This document shows, piece by piece, positions 38,784-51,675 of a DNA stretch of 64,000 nt. Positions within the stretch are counted from its first letter, which is position 1; each line of letters opens with the position of its first letter. Below the pieces are notes generated by a model. The model was not told the origin of the DNA. It ran no database searches and saw only the letters and a program-made list of their open reading frames with translations. Both the position numbers and the translations under genes were made by a program. The DNA is taken from assembly GCA_021613335.1 (NCBI GenBank), contig JAJTWR010000260.1, positions 2,535,001-2,599,000 of the forward strand. The letters run 5' to 3'. Origin of the DNA: Whitmania pigra. Lineage: Eukaryota > Annelida > Clitellata > Hirudinida > Haemopidae.

Positions 38784-41700
38784 ATGGATTTGTCCGGGAG
38801 GGATTACGTTCTCTACAGGGGCCGGAGGGGGTGTGTAACGTCACCAAAAGACCTTAAATCGGACTCGTTCCATGTGAGTTGAGCATTTGAGGTATGAGTT
38901 CTCTTTTGTTTTTTTCGCCAGAAGATAGTCGAGCTTCTAAGGTTCGTCTAATTTGTACCGGTTTTGGTTAGGAGTGAGTTTTGTTCGTTTCTTCAGACGA
39001 GTGAGGAACTCGACAATGGGAAGGAAGACAGCGGATCGTGCACCAATGAAAGCCTCGTCTTTGGGAAGAGAAGCAAACCGCTCAACAATCAACTGGTGGT
39101 TCCAAAAACAGTCATACTGCATTATTCTCCGCTCAAAAGCGCCTGGGACTGGCTGATCCTCATCCTCGTCCTGTACGTCGCTGTCCTTACTCCCTTCATG
39201 GCAGCCTTCAAAATTTACGACGTCTCAAAAAAGAACGAAACTATAATTTGGAAAAATGTAACTTCAACGGAAAGGTCTGCAGCATACTAAACATTAATGT
39301 ATCACATTTTTAATGGTTTCTGCAAAAACAAATTCAGGCCAAACAGTTTTTCTACAGGAAGATTCCTAAAAAATTTGATAGAAGATAAGTTTACAATGAT
39401 TGACATAATTGTTGACTTTCTCTTCTTCGTTGACATGTTAACAAACTTCAGGACAACGTACCTCAACAACGGCGAACTGGTTGTCAATCCGAAAAAAATT
39501 GCCGTCAACTACTTGAAAGGATGGTTCATCATTGACTTTTTCTCAGCAGTCCCCTTCGACATGATAATAACCATTGCTAAAAACAGCGACGTGAGATAAA
39601 ATAATTTTGTCAACAAATATTAACAAATTTCAAACTTCGGTCTGTTGATAATGTTTGCAGACTGTCACAGCAACCAATCTTATGAAAAGTGCTAGATTGC
39701 TGAGGCTCTTCAGAGTGGCGAGGAAGATGGACCATTACTCGGAGTATGGTGCTTCCCTGCTCATCCTCCTGATGGCTTTCATCACCCTCCTGGCTCATTG
39801 GCTTGCGTGTGCCTTTTACCTTCTTGCTGAGAAGTAAGCATTGTTATTTCGTTAAACTATTGAAGAAGCATGTCAACGCTGATTTTAATTTCAAGAGAGC
39901 GCTTAATTCTGGAACATCCGATTGGCTGGTTGCATTACTTGGCCAACCTGACAGGAATGCAGTATGAGCCTAACGATGTCCACAGCGGTCCTGATATTCA
40001 ATCCAAGTACATCACGTCCCTCTATTTCACTTTCACAATCCTCACGACCGTCGGATTTGGAAACATCGCCCCCGTCACTGACCTGGAGAAAATCTTTGCC
40101 ATTGTTGCCATGATAATCGGATGTTAGTTTAGAAACAATTCATAAAAAAACGAGTAAACTATTAAATATTTTTAAATTTCCAACTAATTCTATATCTAGT
40201 CACGAATTGACATGATATAACCCATGATACATTAATTAATATGCCGATGGTGATGATGATGATACCCTAAACGAATGAAACCAAGTCCATGCGTCAACTG
40301 CAAGTTATTTTGAGCATCGATTTGCATCTAATTTCGTGATGGAGGTGGTTTGAATGCCTCGTGTGAGAGAAACTTATTTACACGAGTTCCCCTCTTGTTT
40401 ACATTCAAAATATCCATCAATCCTCAACTGACTTGGCTTACAAATGAATTTAGTGATGAATTCTTGAGTAACTAAAATATATAAACATAGCGAATATCAA
40501 CATATATATCAATTAGTTCTTTTTTGTAGCTTTGGCCAACGCCGCCATATTTGGGAATGTGGCCACAATCATGCACAGAATGTACAGAGGAAATAAGGAA
40601 TATCACGACAAAAGCGCAAGTATTAAGGACTTCATAAAATTTCACAAAATACCAAAGAAACTAGCAAGGCGATTGCATGAATCTAACCAGGAGGATTGGT
40701 GGCAAACCAACGGTGTGGATATGAATAAGGTGTATGATGTTGATTATGACGACGATAACAATTACTATTGCTATTAATAATTAAGTAATTATGATAACAG
40801 TTACATTGAGAAGATTAATTTTGGCATGTCAAGGATTCCCTTGAGGCATGGATTAGAGTATTATCCTCAGACCATTCACTCAATAAAATAATTAGGATAG
40901 GCCTAATAAAGTTTAAGTTTATGGAAAGGAGCTATAGCAATTTGTAATACACTACATGAAATATATAAATATAAGTTAAGTGTTAATGTCACATTTATAG
41001 TGGTCTCGCCGCGTGATTTAGTGACGCATCAATAATAAGGAAGTAGAATCATTTTATGTGTTGTTGAATTATTAATAAACTTTCCAATGTACAAAAATGA
41101 ATTAATACGGCTTTTTTAAAATAAATATTTAAGGTAATGAGGGGATTCCCCGAAGGAATGCAGGCTGACATTTGTCTTCATCTCAACAGGTCTCTCCTGA
41201 CCAAATGTTCTGTGTTCATCAACACCAGTCCAGGTATTTATCTCGTGCACTATGTCATTTAAATGTCTCACATTTGTTCTTATTTATTCAATTGCTTCGA
41301 ATCATTTCTTAGTTTTAAAACCATAAATCCGTCATGAGCATTAAATCTAACATTATGAATTATATCTATTTTTATAGTAATTTGGAAATTTAAAATGGAT
41401 TGTTCTCAGGCTGTCTGAGGATGATTTCCCTGAAATTCAAACTGCTCCATCTTCCACCGGGTGAAACTCTCATCCACCAAAACGACCTCCTCAATGGCAT
41501 TTACTTTGTTGCTAGAGGCACTCTTGAGATTTCCAGAGACTGCATCGTAGCCGCTATTTTGAGTGAGCTTCGTTTAACTTATTTAATTGTGAATAAATTT
41601 CAATCGACTTCCTACATCAACCGTTAAACTACGTCAGCCAAGAATGATATCCTTGGAGAAGATGCAAAAGAAATTGAAAATAAGACGAAGAATTCTTCAT

Positions 41701-42619
41701 GCCTAGGTTACAGATCTAAGTATTCGGTCAGAGCTTTGTCTTACTGTGACCTTCACAAGATGTCGCTGCCTGATCTCATTTCAATATTCAGCATGTACCC
41801 AGAATTTGCTGCTGACTTCTTCAGAAAGTTCGTTGTCACCTTCAACATCAGCACACTGGTTAGATAAAGATCTGGCATGTTCTGACTTCATTGCAATGTT
41901 ATTATGCATTTCAGTTAGATAGCTTAAAAGAAGAGAACCTAGAAAAACTGAGAGGCAGAAAACAAAGCAAAATCAACTATTGTCGACCACCTGTGACGGG
42001 TGAAGCCAAATTATCTTATTTACACATGTCTTATAAATTAAGCCAAATTATCTTATTTACACATGTCTTATAAATTAAGCCAAATTATCTTATTTACACA
42101 TGTCTTATAAATTAAGCCAAATTATCTTATTTACGCATGTCTTATAAATTAAGCCAAATTATCTTATTTATACATGTCTTATAAATTAAGCCAAATTATC
42201 TTACTTATAAATGTGGAGTGCAGTTGCTATTAAATTCGTTCTAATTCGATTTACTTTAAGTCGTTCCACAAATCGCCTCATCTCAGTCATCTCTGATGTC
42301 ACAAAGTTCCTTTGCTCAGAGCCTCATGTGGGACAATTCAGATTTCCAAACTTTCAGTAATTTTTCACTTTGTTCATTAATGTTGGCCCATGTTATCTGT
42401 ACAACCACATTTTTAATGCCAGATCTTAACTTCTTAGAGAAAAAGTTTCGAAGGGAGCATCTAAAAGAAATAAAAAGAAGAATTGACAAATTGCAGAAGT
42501 AAGCTGCTAATCACATACAGGCACCAATAAGGCTTAACAACTTTAATTGCAGACAATTGGTGCAATTTGAAGAGTGCATTCAGAAAAAACTAGCCAGCAT
42601 ATTAGAATCACTGTCCTGA
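38784..42619 (+). CDS. ERG-type (KCNH) voltage-gated potassium channel without PAS domain, about 661 aa
   Basis: Thirteen exons: 38784-38873, 38997-39274, 39338-39590, 39661-39833, 39896-40122, 40530-40729, 41134-41233, 41410-41562, 41638-41858, 41915-41992, 42287-42356, 42423-42498 and 42553-42619. All have GT-AG borders and consistent phases. S1 starts after [15 protein letters not shown], which is ERG-like. S4 is [15 protein letters not shown] followed by HYSEYG. The filter TVGFGN (codons at 40047-40064) replaces the usual SVGFGN of ERG, and S6 reads [11 protein letters not shown]. Then come the C-linker and cyclic-nucleotide-binding homology domain ([30 protein letters not shown]), and a C-terminal coiled coil ([15 protein letters not shown]). 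The first ATG follows an in-frame TGA and leaves about 30 residues before exon 2. No PAS/eag domain is present between E2F and S1. Exon 1 and exon 10 borders are the least certain. Confidence 0.88.
42002..42206. repeat. 37 bp minisatellite in an ERG intron
   Basis: About five and a half copies of a 37 bp unit starting aagccaaattatcttattta and ending catgtcttataaatt. It lies between exons 10 and 11 of the channel gene. Confidence 0.95.
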
Positions 42620-42752
42620 GCAGGCAGTTCATGTTTCTTCAACCCCTCAAAAAGCACAAACATTTGAAAGCCTGTGCATAACACACAGCATTTTCTTCTA
42701 GTGATAAATTTATTTTTTTAAATGGTTAGAAACAGTTCAAAACAATGAATGT

Positions 42753-44199
42753 TCATTTTATTAGGCTGTACAACAAGGCTCTGTTCTTCACATTTTCCTG
42801 GGATGCAACGCTCACCACTTTGTCTCGATAAATGGAAGCATCCAACTGCAGAAGTTCAACATGCAAAATATTAGGATTCCCAAATCGACTCATTTCATAG
42901 CAATTGACTTGCACCCCTTCAACTTCTGCATCATATTTCAATTTTTTGAGAATACAAAAACTAACCTTGAATGAGTCTTTTTTCAACTCTGTGAAAAAGC
43001 TTTGCTTGATGGCCTTGGCAAGATATTTGCTAAAAATTACCAAAAATAATAGTTACAAAATTGTTGTTTGAAAGAACATCATCAGAAATAATTTGAGAAC
43101 AACCTTTCAATCTTCGACATGATTTCAACGAAGGAATCGCACAAATTTTTAATCAACTCTTCTGGAATCTGCAAAAAACAAAGTCTAGTTTCAAACTGAA
43201 AAATGAATGTTGTGATGATTAAGATATTATTCATAAGCTAATTATGTTTGAGAGAATGGCTTCCTAATGAAGAAGTAAAGGGTAATTATCAGAAATGTGA
43301 TACCTCTCCATCTGAAATGTGGCTTATCTCAGAAAGGAGTACATCGAGCATGTGGAAGAGGTCACCACTTGCACCCTCCTTTGAAAGGAAGCATCTTTGG
43401 AGCGTCTTGCAGAATTTGCCGATGAATTCGGACTCCCACTGGTTGTTTTTGAGCCAAATGAGGATCTGCCTGAAGGCAAACCTGGTCAGTTTCATGAACT
43501 TGTCCTGGCGAATGCTGTCCAAAGAACCCCATTCCTTTCTCGATATTCTTAGGAAGGCATCAAAGTATCGAATAGAAAGATTCTTTGTGGGAAGGAAGTG
43601 AACCATGCTTGCCAGTTCATCTGCCAATTGTTCCTGCATTGAGAATGGTTATTTAAATCTAAAGTCTTGCAACCTAGGCTCAATTTACCTACAAACCTGC
43701 ACTAGGGGCTTATCTGCCATCCACATAACATAATGAAGTCCCTTCCACAACTGTAACATGCTCAATTCAGACACATCATCTGAAACATGACAACTACCAA
43801 GTTTAACTAAACTTTTAATTAAAAACAGTAAATGAATTTAATGTAGATCTTCACAACAAATGACTAATTTAAGCAGCATTTGTAATAAATGTAGCTATTA
43901 TTTTGTAGCAGAATTAAGGTTTTAAAATAGATTGAAATGTCCAACGAAGGGACATAAATTAAATAACAGAAATGCGAAATTTGAAAAGATATCTAACTAA
44001 TACGTACTTTTTTTAACTTATAAAGTCTTGTTTCTAATCCTAAAAAGTGCAAGTCTTTACCGAACTCAATAAAATTACCTGCGAGTTTCCGTAACAAGTT
44101 CCGCAGTTTCTTTAAGTTTCGTGATCTCACGCTAGGGTCGTTGCTAGTTAATTTCTTAGCAAATGTTGCCAAAACTTGATCATCGTGATTTGCCGACAT
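42753..44199 (-). CDS. RRP1/Nop52 family ribosome-biogenesis protein, five exons, about 291 aa
   Basis: RRP1-family proteins act in the nucleolus in processing of pre-ribosomal RNA for the large subunit. Exons on the minus strand are 44199-44079, 43779-43697, 43633-43304, 43168-43104 and 43029-42753, totalling 876 nt in frame. Diagnostic segments are LWKGLHYVMWMADKPLVQ in exon 2 and RKEWGSLDSIRQDKFMKLTR in exon 3, followed by FAFRQIL. These match the family signature (WKGL..C.WM.DKP and REW..ID..R.DKF). The final exon ends QENVKNRALLYSLIK, similar to the NR..LY.LI region of RRP1. The protein lacks the long basic tail of vertebrate RRP1. Its stop codon is 133 bp from the stop of the convergent ERG gene. 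A tttatt at about 42707 on the plus strand would serve as its AATAAA. Confidence 0.85.
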
Positions 44200-44760
44200 C
44201 TCGACAAGAGCGATAATTTGCAATTACTATTCCGCAAATGTGATGATCAAATCAAAATACATTAAAAACATTTCCTACAAACTATTACTAACAACAAGTG
44301 ATAAATTTTTAGTTAATGAACTTTTTAATTAAATGGCTAAAATAATGAGATTTAAAATAAATGAGACGCAATTTAACATTTTATCAGTTTGATTGAAATT
44401 GAAACATTGAAAAACATTAAAATTTTTCAACTGTCACGCCCTTAAAGTTATAATTTTAATTAATGTTCTAGTAAGACCCGATCCCAAAACCCGAACTGCG
44501 CTTCGCATACGGGATGATACATACGGTGCGTTGCATAAATTTGGCCCAGGTTCACGAATCACACAATTTACACATTTATCCAGGGCCGGAGTAAGAGGCA
44601 TCGGGATATTGGACTTTTTCTGTAAAAGGATGACACATTGAGTCTTATTAATTTAGAGATTTAGCTCCGGTGTTTGGTTTCTCTTTATTCTTTGTTACTA
44701 AGATATACATTTCTGTTGTAATTTACCACGAATTGGACGAACTTTTGCAATGGTGCAGAA
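44200..44760. other. 5' flank of the RRP1 gene
   Basis: AT-rich, with no gene. A moderately GC-rich patch at 44475-44600 is unassigned. Confidence 0.4.
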
Positions 44761-45600
44761 TGGCTTTCAAACCAACTAAGTCCAAAAGTCTAGCCCCGAT
44801 AAGAGGAACCATTTGCAGACTGCAGTGATGTGTCCTTCGTGGTTGCAAGCCAAAGAATTCCCAAGATCACAAAACAGCTAGTGAAACGCTTAGGATGATT
44901 GTTTGACGCTTCCTTTGCCGATGTGGGCCAGCAAGCTGACGTCTTCAGAAGGCCGGGAGAGCATCTGAAGGATTGACGCCTCTGCCTGAAATATTCAAGA
45001 CTTGTACTCTCCAGTTTTGATTCCAAGATTGATATGACGGTAGGCCGGGGAACCATGGCCCTCCCCGCCATTTGGAAAATATAAAAACAAAGTAAGTAAA
45101 TCCCTTACAAAATAACAATTAATAAAAAATTAAAATTAAAAAACGTATTTTAATTTAATTAAAAAAAATTTATTTTAATAATTTACTACTTTCTACGAAA
45201 ATTTTATTAATTGTGCTCTCCTTTAACTACGCCCACCGGTTCCAGTGTGCGATCCACCGCCAAAGTGTTCTAGATCCGCCTTTGGCTACTACGAAGAGAT
45301 GCACAGCAACAAGAAGAAACATTCTCGAGAAGGCCAATGACTAATGTGTTGCAGAAGATGTGGCAGGTTTATCTCCAGATGTTTAAGGACAGTGGCGAGT
45401 GGTCACCTCTTCAAGGTCAGACACCATGATCCTGGCAGAATTAACAGTCCATTGGGAGGACGGGGTGGAAGGGAACAATCCGCTTAAGTACAAGAAATAT
45501 ACCGACCTGACAATGGACGTGAGAGATCACAGATATGTCGTGCAATTCTTCGCAATCGAGGGGGCGCGCGGGGCCTGATTGGAAGAAACCTATATCACTT
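44761..45600 (+). mobile_element. Decayed LINE reverse-transcriptase C-terminal region
   Basis: In shifting plus frames the translation contains AFKPTKSKSLAPIRGTI, then ASFADVGQQADVFRRPGEHL, then at about 45365-45440 VLQKMWQVYLQMFKDSGEW. Near 45425-45560 it contains ILAELTVHWEDGVE, then YTDLTMDVRDH. The KP(T/S)KSRSL and ELTVPWE motifs recur in the C-terminal half of many invertebrate LINE proteins. Stops are frequent. The exact clade is unsure. Confidence 0.5.
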
Positions 45601-46104
45601 TTTTTTAGCGAAATCGATCACAGTTGCTAAGTTTACTCAAAACTTACAGCAAACCGTCGTGCCAGAGAAGATGGCCTGCCTAAAGACATTTCGTAATGCT
45701 TAAGTTCGAGTGAAATGACGTTCATGATACACATGAACACAATATGTTTTGGGTTACGTTCACAAAATTTTTATAAGGTGCCTGGTTTAACTGGTTAGCT
45801 GCTATTACCTTAAAAGCCTATTTTGCAAAAAAAGGTTGAAATATTCCTCCAAGCGATATCGCACTCATCCTATCTGATCGGTTTTTCTTTATTTATGACT
45901 TTAATAACGCGAAAAAGTTCTGTCCTAAAAATTCCTTTAACAAGCTGAGATGAACTAAGTAATGATGATGATGATGATGATAATAACATTAACAATAGAA
46001 AAGAGGAGATTACATATGGTAATGGAATTCCAGCTCATACAAGAAAATCAACAACAACTGATTAAATCATAACATGATGGAGTTCTTCATTTGTTATGAA
46101 TCAA

Positions 46105-46408
46105 ACCATTAGTATCTCTTTATTATTGATATTTAACATTTGTGATTATGATTAGTATCTCTTTATTATTGATATATAACATTTGTGATTATTATTTGTA
46201 TCTCTTTATTATTGATATTTAACATTTGTGATTATGATTAGTATCTCTTTATTATTGATATTTAACATTTGTGATTATGATTTGTATCTCTATATTATAG
46301 ATATATAACATTTGTGATTATTATTTGTATATCTTTATTATTGATATTTAACATTTGTGATTATGATTAGTATCTCTTTATTATTGATATTTAACATTTG
46401 TGATTATG
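46105..46408. repeat. 43 bp minisatellite
   Basis: About seven copies of a 43 bp unit starting gtatctctttattattgata and including tttaacatttgtgattat. Single-base variants (tagt/tgtatc, ttta/tata) distinguish copies. Confidence 0.95.
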
Positions 46409-49400
46409 ATATATTCTCGAGAATTATGCGCTTTCATGTTGAATTGTTCCAAGACGGAGCCCAAATATCTTCGCTGGAATTTCTTTCTTCTTGAAGCTCC
46501 ACGTCAACAAAATTGGAATCTATTCGCGTTCTCTTTCATCTTTGAAAACCTAGGGAATGATTTGCACAATAAATTGACAGAAACTTCTATTTTCTTTGGT
46601 TAGTTTTGCAGATAAATCACAATTTCAACAGAGGTTTGTTTTTGATGGGGAAAGTCTTTGTTTCATTCGATTCTTGAACAATAACTTCCTTCAACAAAAA
46701 TAAGTTGTTCTTCAATACAAATTAGTTTGTTAGCTATGCAAATAAACTAATATTTAAAGAGAATTGCGTTTAAAGTTTTAAAAATACTTTATGAAAGTTA
46801 ATCGAGGGAAGTCTTCAATTTGATTAGAAATGATAATGAGTTCGTTTGCGGTTCAAAAAATATAAAAACATTTGCGAGACCAAGAAAACCATTATGCATA
46901 AATTAAAATATGTGGTTGACGAGTTTTAATTGTTAAAAAGGAAGAACGAAAGAAGGAGGGAATGATTGAATGAATGAGTGATTGTTGAGTGTACTGGAAT
47001 CCGGTCGGATTCTCTTCAATTCACGTCAATGGATGATGTGGATGAGTTCGTTTGACCGAGAAATTTGATTAAAAGTGCAGATAGGAGGTAATTTGCTAGG
47101 TGGTGAAAAGATGATCATCATCCCTTCGTATGATATGGATTCATGCTTTATGGAGAACTGAAGAGTGATTGATGTTAGCAGATAACTCTGAACTGCGAAG
47201 GAGTTTGTGGGTCAAAGTTGATTTAAAGGTCTGCTAGAATTTAAAAGCTTCAGTCTTTATTTTGGCAGAATTTCTTGAGGTCCACATTTGTTGGAAGCCT
47301 GCAATCAATGTCGTTATTCCTTGAGGAAATGGATGAAGAGATCGTGTGAAAATGAGTGACATTCAAATGGGCATTCAAATATTCTGAAGATGTACAATGA
47401 GAAAACGAGATTCAGTTAATTTGACTTAGCATTAATTTATAGTGGTTTAAGGCGAATAAAAGGTCTTCAAATGATTGTTGATGTAAATCAATGGCGGTCT
47501 TCATTTTGTCGTGGAGAATCCCAGCAAATGTTCAATATCGAGGAGGTTTAAAGGAGTAAACTTTAGGTGCGGATGATGTTTATATGAATGGTTTGTTTAA
47601 TCTTCATTTACAGAGAAATGGAGGGAAGTTATTTTGAATTTCTACTTCATTGTACACCTCAAAGTTCTTAATAATAGCGAAGAATTACATAATAATTCTT
47701 TCAAAGAAAAAATTCAAACAAACGCAAAAAAGCCTCCACCCATCGACTTCCTTTCCTCATTTTAAAACTTTTAAATTGTCTTTGTGATCATCCTTCCAAT
47801 TATCTTTCATAAAATCCAGTTTTTAGAATATTGAATGACGCTGAGTACCTATACCTTTGTGTTAGCATGTTCTTAAATTGCTTTTACCGAAGGAATCGCT
47901 ATTTGTTAATTAACTTGGAAGTTTCTCCGCAAAACCAGATTAAACACATCACTTCCAGTCATAATTAAAAACAATTTCTGTCATTTTCTACATATTTCAT
48001 TTTCAAGAAATCTTAATCTAATGAAACTAAACAACACATTTAGATCATTTAAATTAAATGTAATTGCAAACTACTTAAACATGTACTCCAATTGAAGAAT
48101 TTGTTGCGAACAATTTACTACCACTACTTTGTAAGTAATTGTGCTTTACAATCTTTAGAATGGAGTGACATGGCTGATGTATAAACAGTACGATATTCTA
48201 ACAAATGGTAAACGAAAAGTTTGTTTCCTCGGTTCACTTCCAGTCGTTTACACCGAAGCATCCTCTCAAACCCACTTGAAGACGTCAATTTGCTCTGTGA
48301 AATCTCGTGCGTCCAATTTGTTTGTTGCGACTTTCAACTTTGAAATGAAGCAGACGAGTGAGTAGGAAGAGCATTCTTATTGGCTTCTTCTTGAAAGATC
48401 GAATGCTTTGAACGATGCGTAACTTAAATATTTGCTTCGATTAAATTGATTTACCTATTGGTTGTAATATTTTCTCATTGTTTTTATCCAATTGAAGTGA
48501 AAATTTAACAAAACCACAGTTATCCTTGCTTAACCTCCTTACTTTGAGTACCAATAAAATCTCAAATACAATTCTAAAATCTATTTTATTATTTAACTTA
48601 ATTTTATTCGTTAATTTTCCAAAACTCTAAGTGGATTACTATTTTTGTAATATTTGAAATCGCTGTGTGATTGATAAAATTAAAATTTTTGTAATTATGA
48701 ATGATTATAATAAATAGTGTTGGTATTTATTAATAGTTAATAATCTAACAAATGTGGAGATGCAAGAAATAGTTCTAAGAATTTGAAGAAGTGGATGTTT
48801 GGTCATCGGAATGTAATTAACCACTCGAGAAGGAATTCCAGTATTTTCATCTCTTTTGACTCAAACGTCATTTCGATTCACAAACATCCACCAATTGATA
48901 TTTGAACACGAAACATTAAAAATTAAAAATGAGTTCATAGAAAATAAAACATGCCACGAAAATCTCAATAAAACTTTTAAGAAGATCAACAATTCCACAG
49001 AATAAGGCCAACGTTTATCTGAGGATTAGACACGTAAAGGCGGGAGAAGTTTATCGATATGAAAGTGTAGGTATGTACATGGATGAATGGAAAAAAGAAG
49101 GATGGATAGTTGGATGGATGGATGGCTGAATGGAAGGATGGTTGAATAAATCTGCAGAACGTGACACCAAAACGCGCAGAAAAATGGATGCATGAAAGTT
49201 CCAATCGTCACTTCAGTATCTCATCATGAATTCACAAGAAATCTAAAAACAGAATGCCAAAAATGTCCACATTCTTGACGACATAGAGTATAGTGCTTAA
49301 GAATAAAGCAATTAAATGTTGAAAATCATTATCATAATTGGTGTACGTTCAAACACAAAACGCAGGAGCAACTTACAAGAAAATTCCATCATTTAAACGT

Positions 49401-49499
49401 TAAAATAAGTGACATAAATCAACCCACCAACCGAACAGCTGATAATTCATCCTTAAATCGATCAACCATTCACTTTTCTTCAATCGCTTAATTAATAAA

Positions 49500-49802
49500 T
49501 AATATAGATTAATAAATAATTATTGAATATTACAGTATTGATAAATAATTATTGGATATTACAGTATTGATAAATAATTATTGGATAATATGGAATTAAT
49601 AAATAATTAATTTTAAGAATTAATAAATAATTAATTTTAAGAATTAATAAATAATTAATTTTAAGAATTAATAAATAATTAATTTTAAGAATTAATAAAT
49701 AATTAATTTTAAGAATTAATAAATAATTAATTTTAAGAATTAATAAATAATTAATTTTAAGAATTAATAAATAATTAATTTTAAGAATTAATAAATAATT
49801 AA
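49500..49802. repeat. 24 bp minisatellite of pure A/T plus G
   Basis: Eight or more near-identical copies of taagaattaataaataatta plus attt at about 49600-49802, preceded by longer related units (attgataaataattattgga) from 49500. Confidence 0.95.
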
Positions 49803-49955
49803 TTATTGATTAATTAATGATAATTTAATAATAATATTAATAAGATTAATAATAGCCCGACAATTTAACCAGCCGCCTATATTTCAATAAATGAATAAAT
49901 CATTGAAATGCAATAAGTAATGAAATAAGTAATCATCGAAAGAATAATCAGCTGC

Positions 49956-51644
49956 TCAGTCCTCAGAGAGACGAACATCTCCATTCGACCTCTGAACTTC
50001 GAAAGCTTCGAGTCTCTTCCTGTCCACCAGTCCCTCCTCGTATCCGCCGTGGACACTCGAAGTGATCATCCTGAAGATTTTTCTCCAGGCCTTCCTGCTC
50101 AGACGATCGAACCTCCACCAACCCAGTTCTTCCGACCAAACCTCTTCCATCGCCTGCAGGAAGGTGTCCAGATATTCCGGGTGGAATCCTTTGAAGTTGG
50201 TGTGTCTCGTGCCGAGGTGGTGGAGGGTCGGTTGAACGACCACGTCCAGGGCATCGAGGTTCTTCATGGTCACCTGCGAACAAACGCCCGTGTCTTGTTG
50301 TTGAACTCCGACACCGCTGTTTACAAACAATCCGAATGTCCAACCTCGATGGCCAACATGAATCTGATGGCGTGCGATTTGAACATGCTGTTCTTTATCA
50401 ATTCGTCGTTTTTCAGGTTCTTGAAGGCATGGAAGGCGTTCTTGGTTTCAGGGTTGAGATGGAAAATTCTCAGGAAAATCTTCTCTCCCACTTTTTGAGG
50501 GTCCCTTTGTGATGTTATCCTAAACAGGTTAATGATGATGGAGACGAACAAATCGATTTAAGCCATGTTTTGTCGGCCGTGAATTGACTGCGATGTAAAT
50601 CATCGATATGGCATTGTAATGCATTGATGTTGCATTGTAGTACATTGTAGTACATTTTAGTTACATTGTAGTACATTGCAGTACATTGTAGTTCAGTAAA
50701 ACATCGAGACTCATCGATAAAAGCTATGAAGTGTATCGGGAGTTATGGTTTTGTTGTGATATCTGCGTATTTATGACTAAACATTCCTACATATAACCAT
50801 TCCATTCTTCAACCTATCCTAACAATCATTCATTCCATCAATCATTCATTTCTTCAATCATTCATTTCTTCAATCATTCATTCATTCAATCATTCCTTCA
50901 ACATGGATTTACTAATTCAAGTATACTTCGTAGCCATTGTTAGGAAATCAAATGTTTATCACAGATGACGTTCAACCTTGGAACATATGTGTTTGACATG
51001 ATTAATCTAAAAAACATGCAAACTTCATGAATATTAATTAGATAAACGAAGCAGGTGCGAGAGATGTTCATGTTTCTAGGAAGCCTCAAATGAGTTGTTT
51101 GCATATGACCTTCAAATCCTCAGGTTAATTACATCAGCACACACGTATCCCATGACAATGATGTTATTATTATTGTTAAAATTGTTATAATAATAATAAT
51201 AATTATTATCATCACCAGCATAATAATAAAAATAATAATAGTAATAATAATAATAAAATAATAATAATAATAAGAATAATAAGAATAAGAATAATAATAA
51301 GAATAATAATAAGAATAATAATAAGAAGAATAAGAATAATAATAATAATAATAATATAATAATAATAATTATAATAATAATAATATAATAATAATATAAT
51401 AATAATATAATATAATATAATTATATTATACTCAAATATAATAATAATAATATAATTATATATTATACTCAAATATAATAATAATAATAATATAATAATA
51501 ATATAATAATATTATAATATTATAATAATTATTATTATTATATTATATTATTATATAATAATTATTATAAATATTATAAATATATTATTATTATTATATT
51601 ATATTATTATATAATAATTATTATTATTATATTATATTATATAA

Positions 51645-51675
<31 letters not shown>

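Larger units (their letters stand above)
45601..49955. other. Long AT-rich intergenic region with minisatellites
   Basis: I see no coding exon or RNA gene in this 4.3 kb beyond the two tandem arrays listed separately and a short gatggatg run near 49080-49140. Open frames here are short and show no family match. Confidence 0.45.

Noticed and set aside
38639..38857. 72-codon plus-strand frame as the ERG N-terminus
   Set aside because: Its frame does not join the S1 exon. A different frame starting at the ATG at 38784 ends at a strong gtgagt donor in the correct phase.
44790..45071. 93-codon minus-strand frame as a gene
   Set aside because: It is antisense to a decayed LINE segment read on the plus strand, and has no family match.
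46105..46408. CRISPR-like repeat array
   Set aside because: The 43 bp units are directly tandem without unique spacers, and the genome is eukaryotic, so this is a minisatellite.
49963..50343. Second 126-codon minus-strand frame
   Set aside because: It overlaps the globin frame in another phase and shows no family features; the globin frame carries the heme-ligand histidines.
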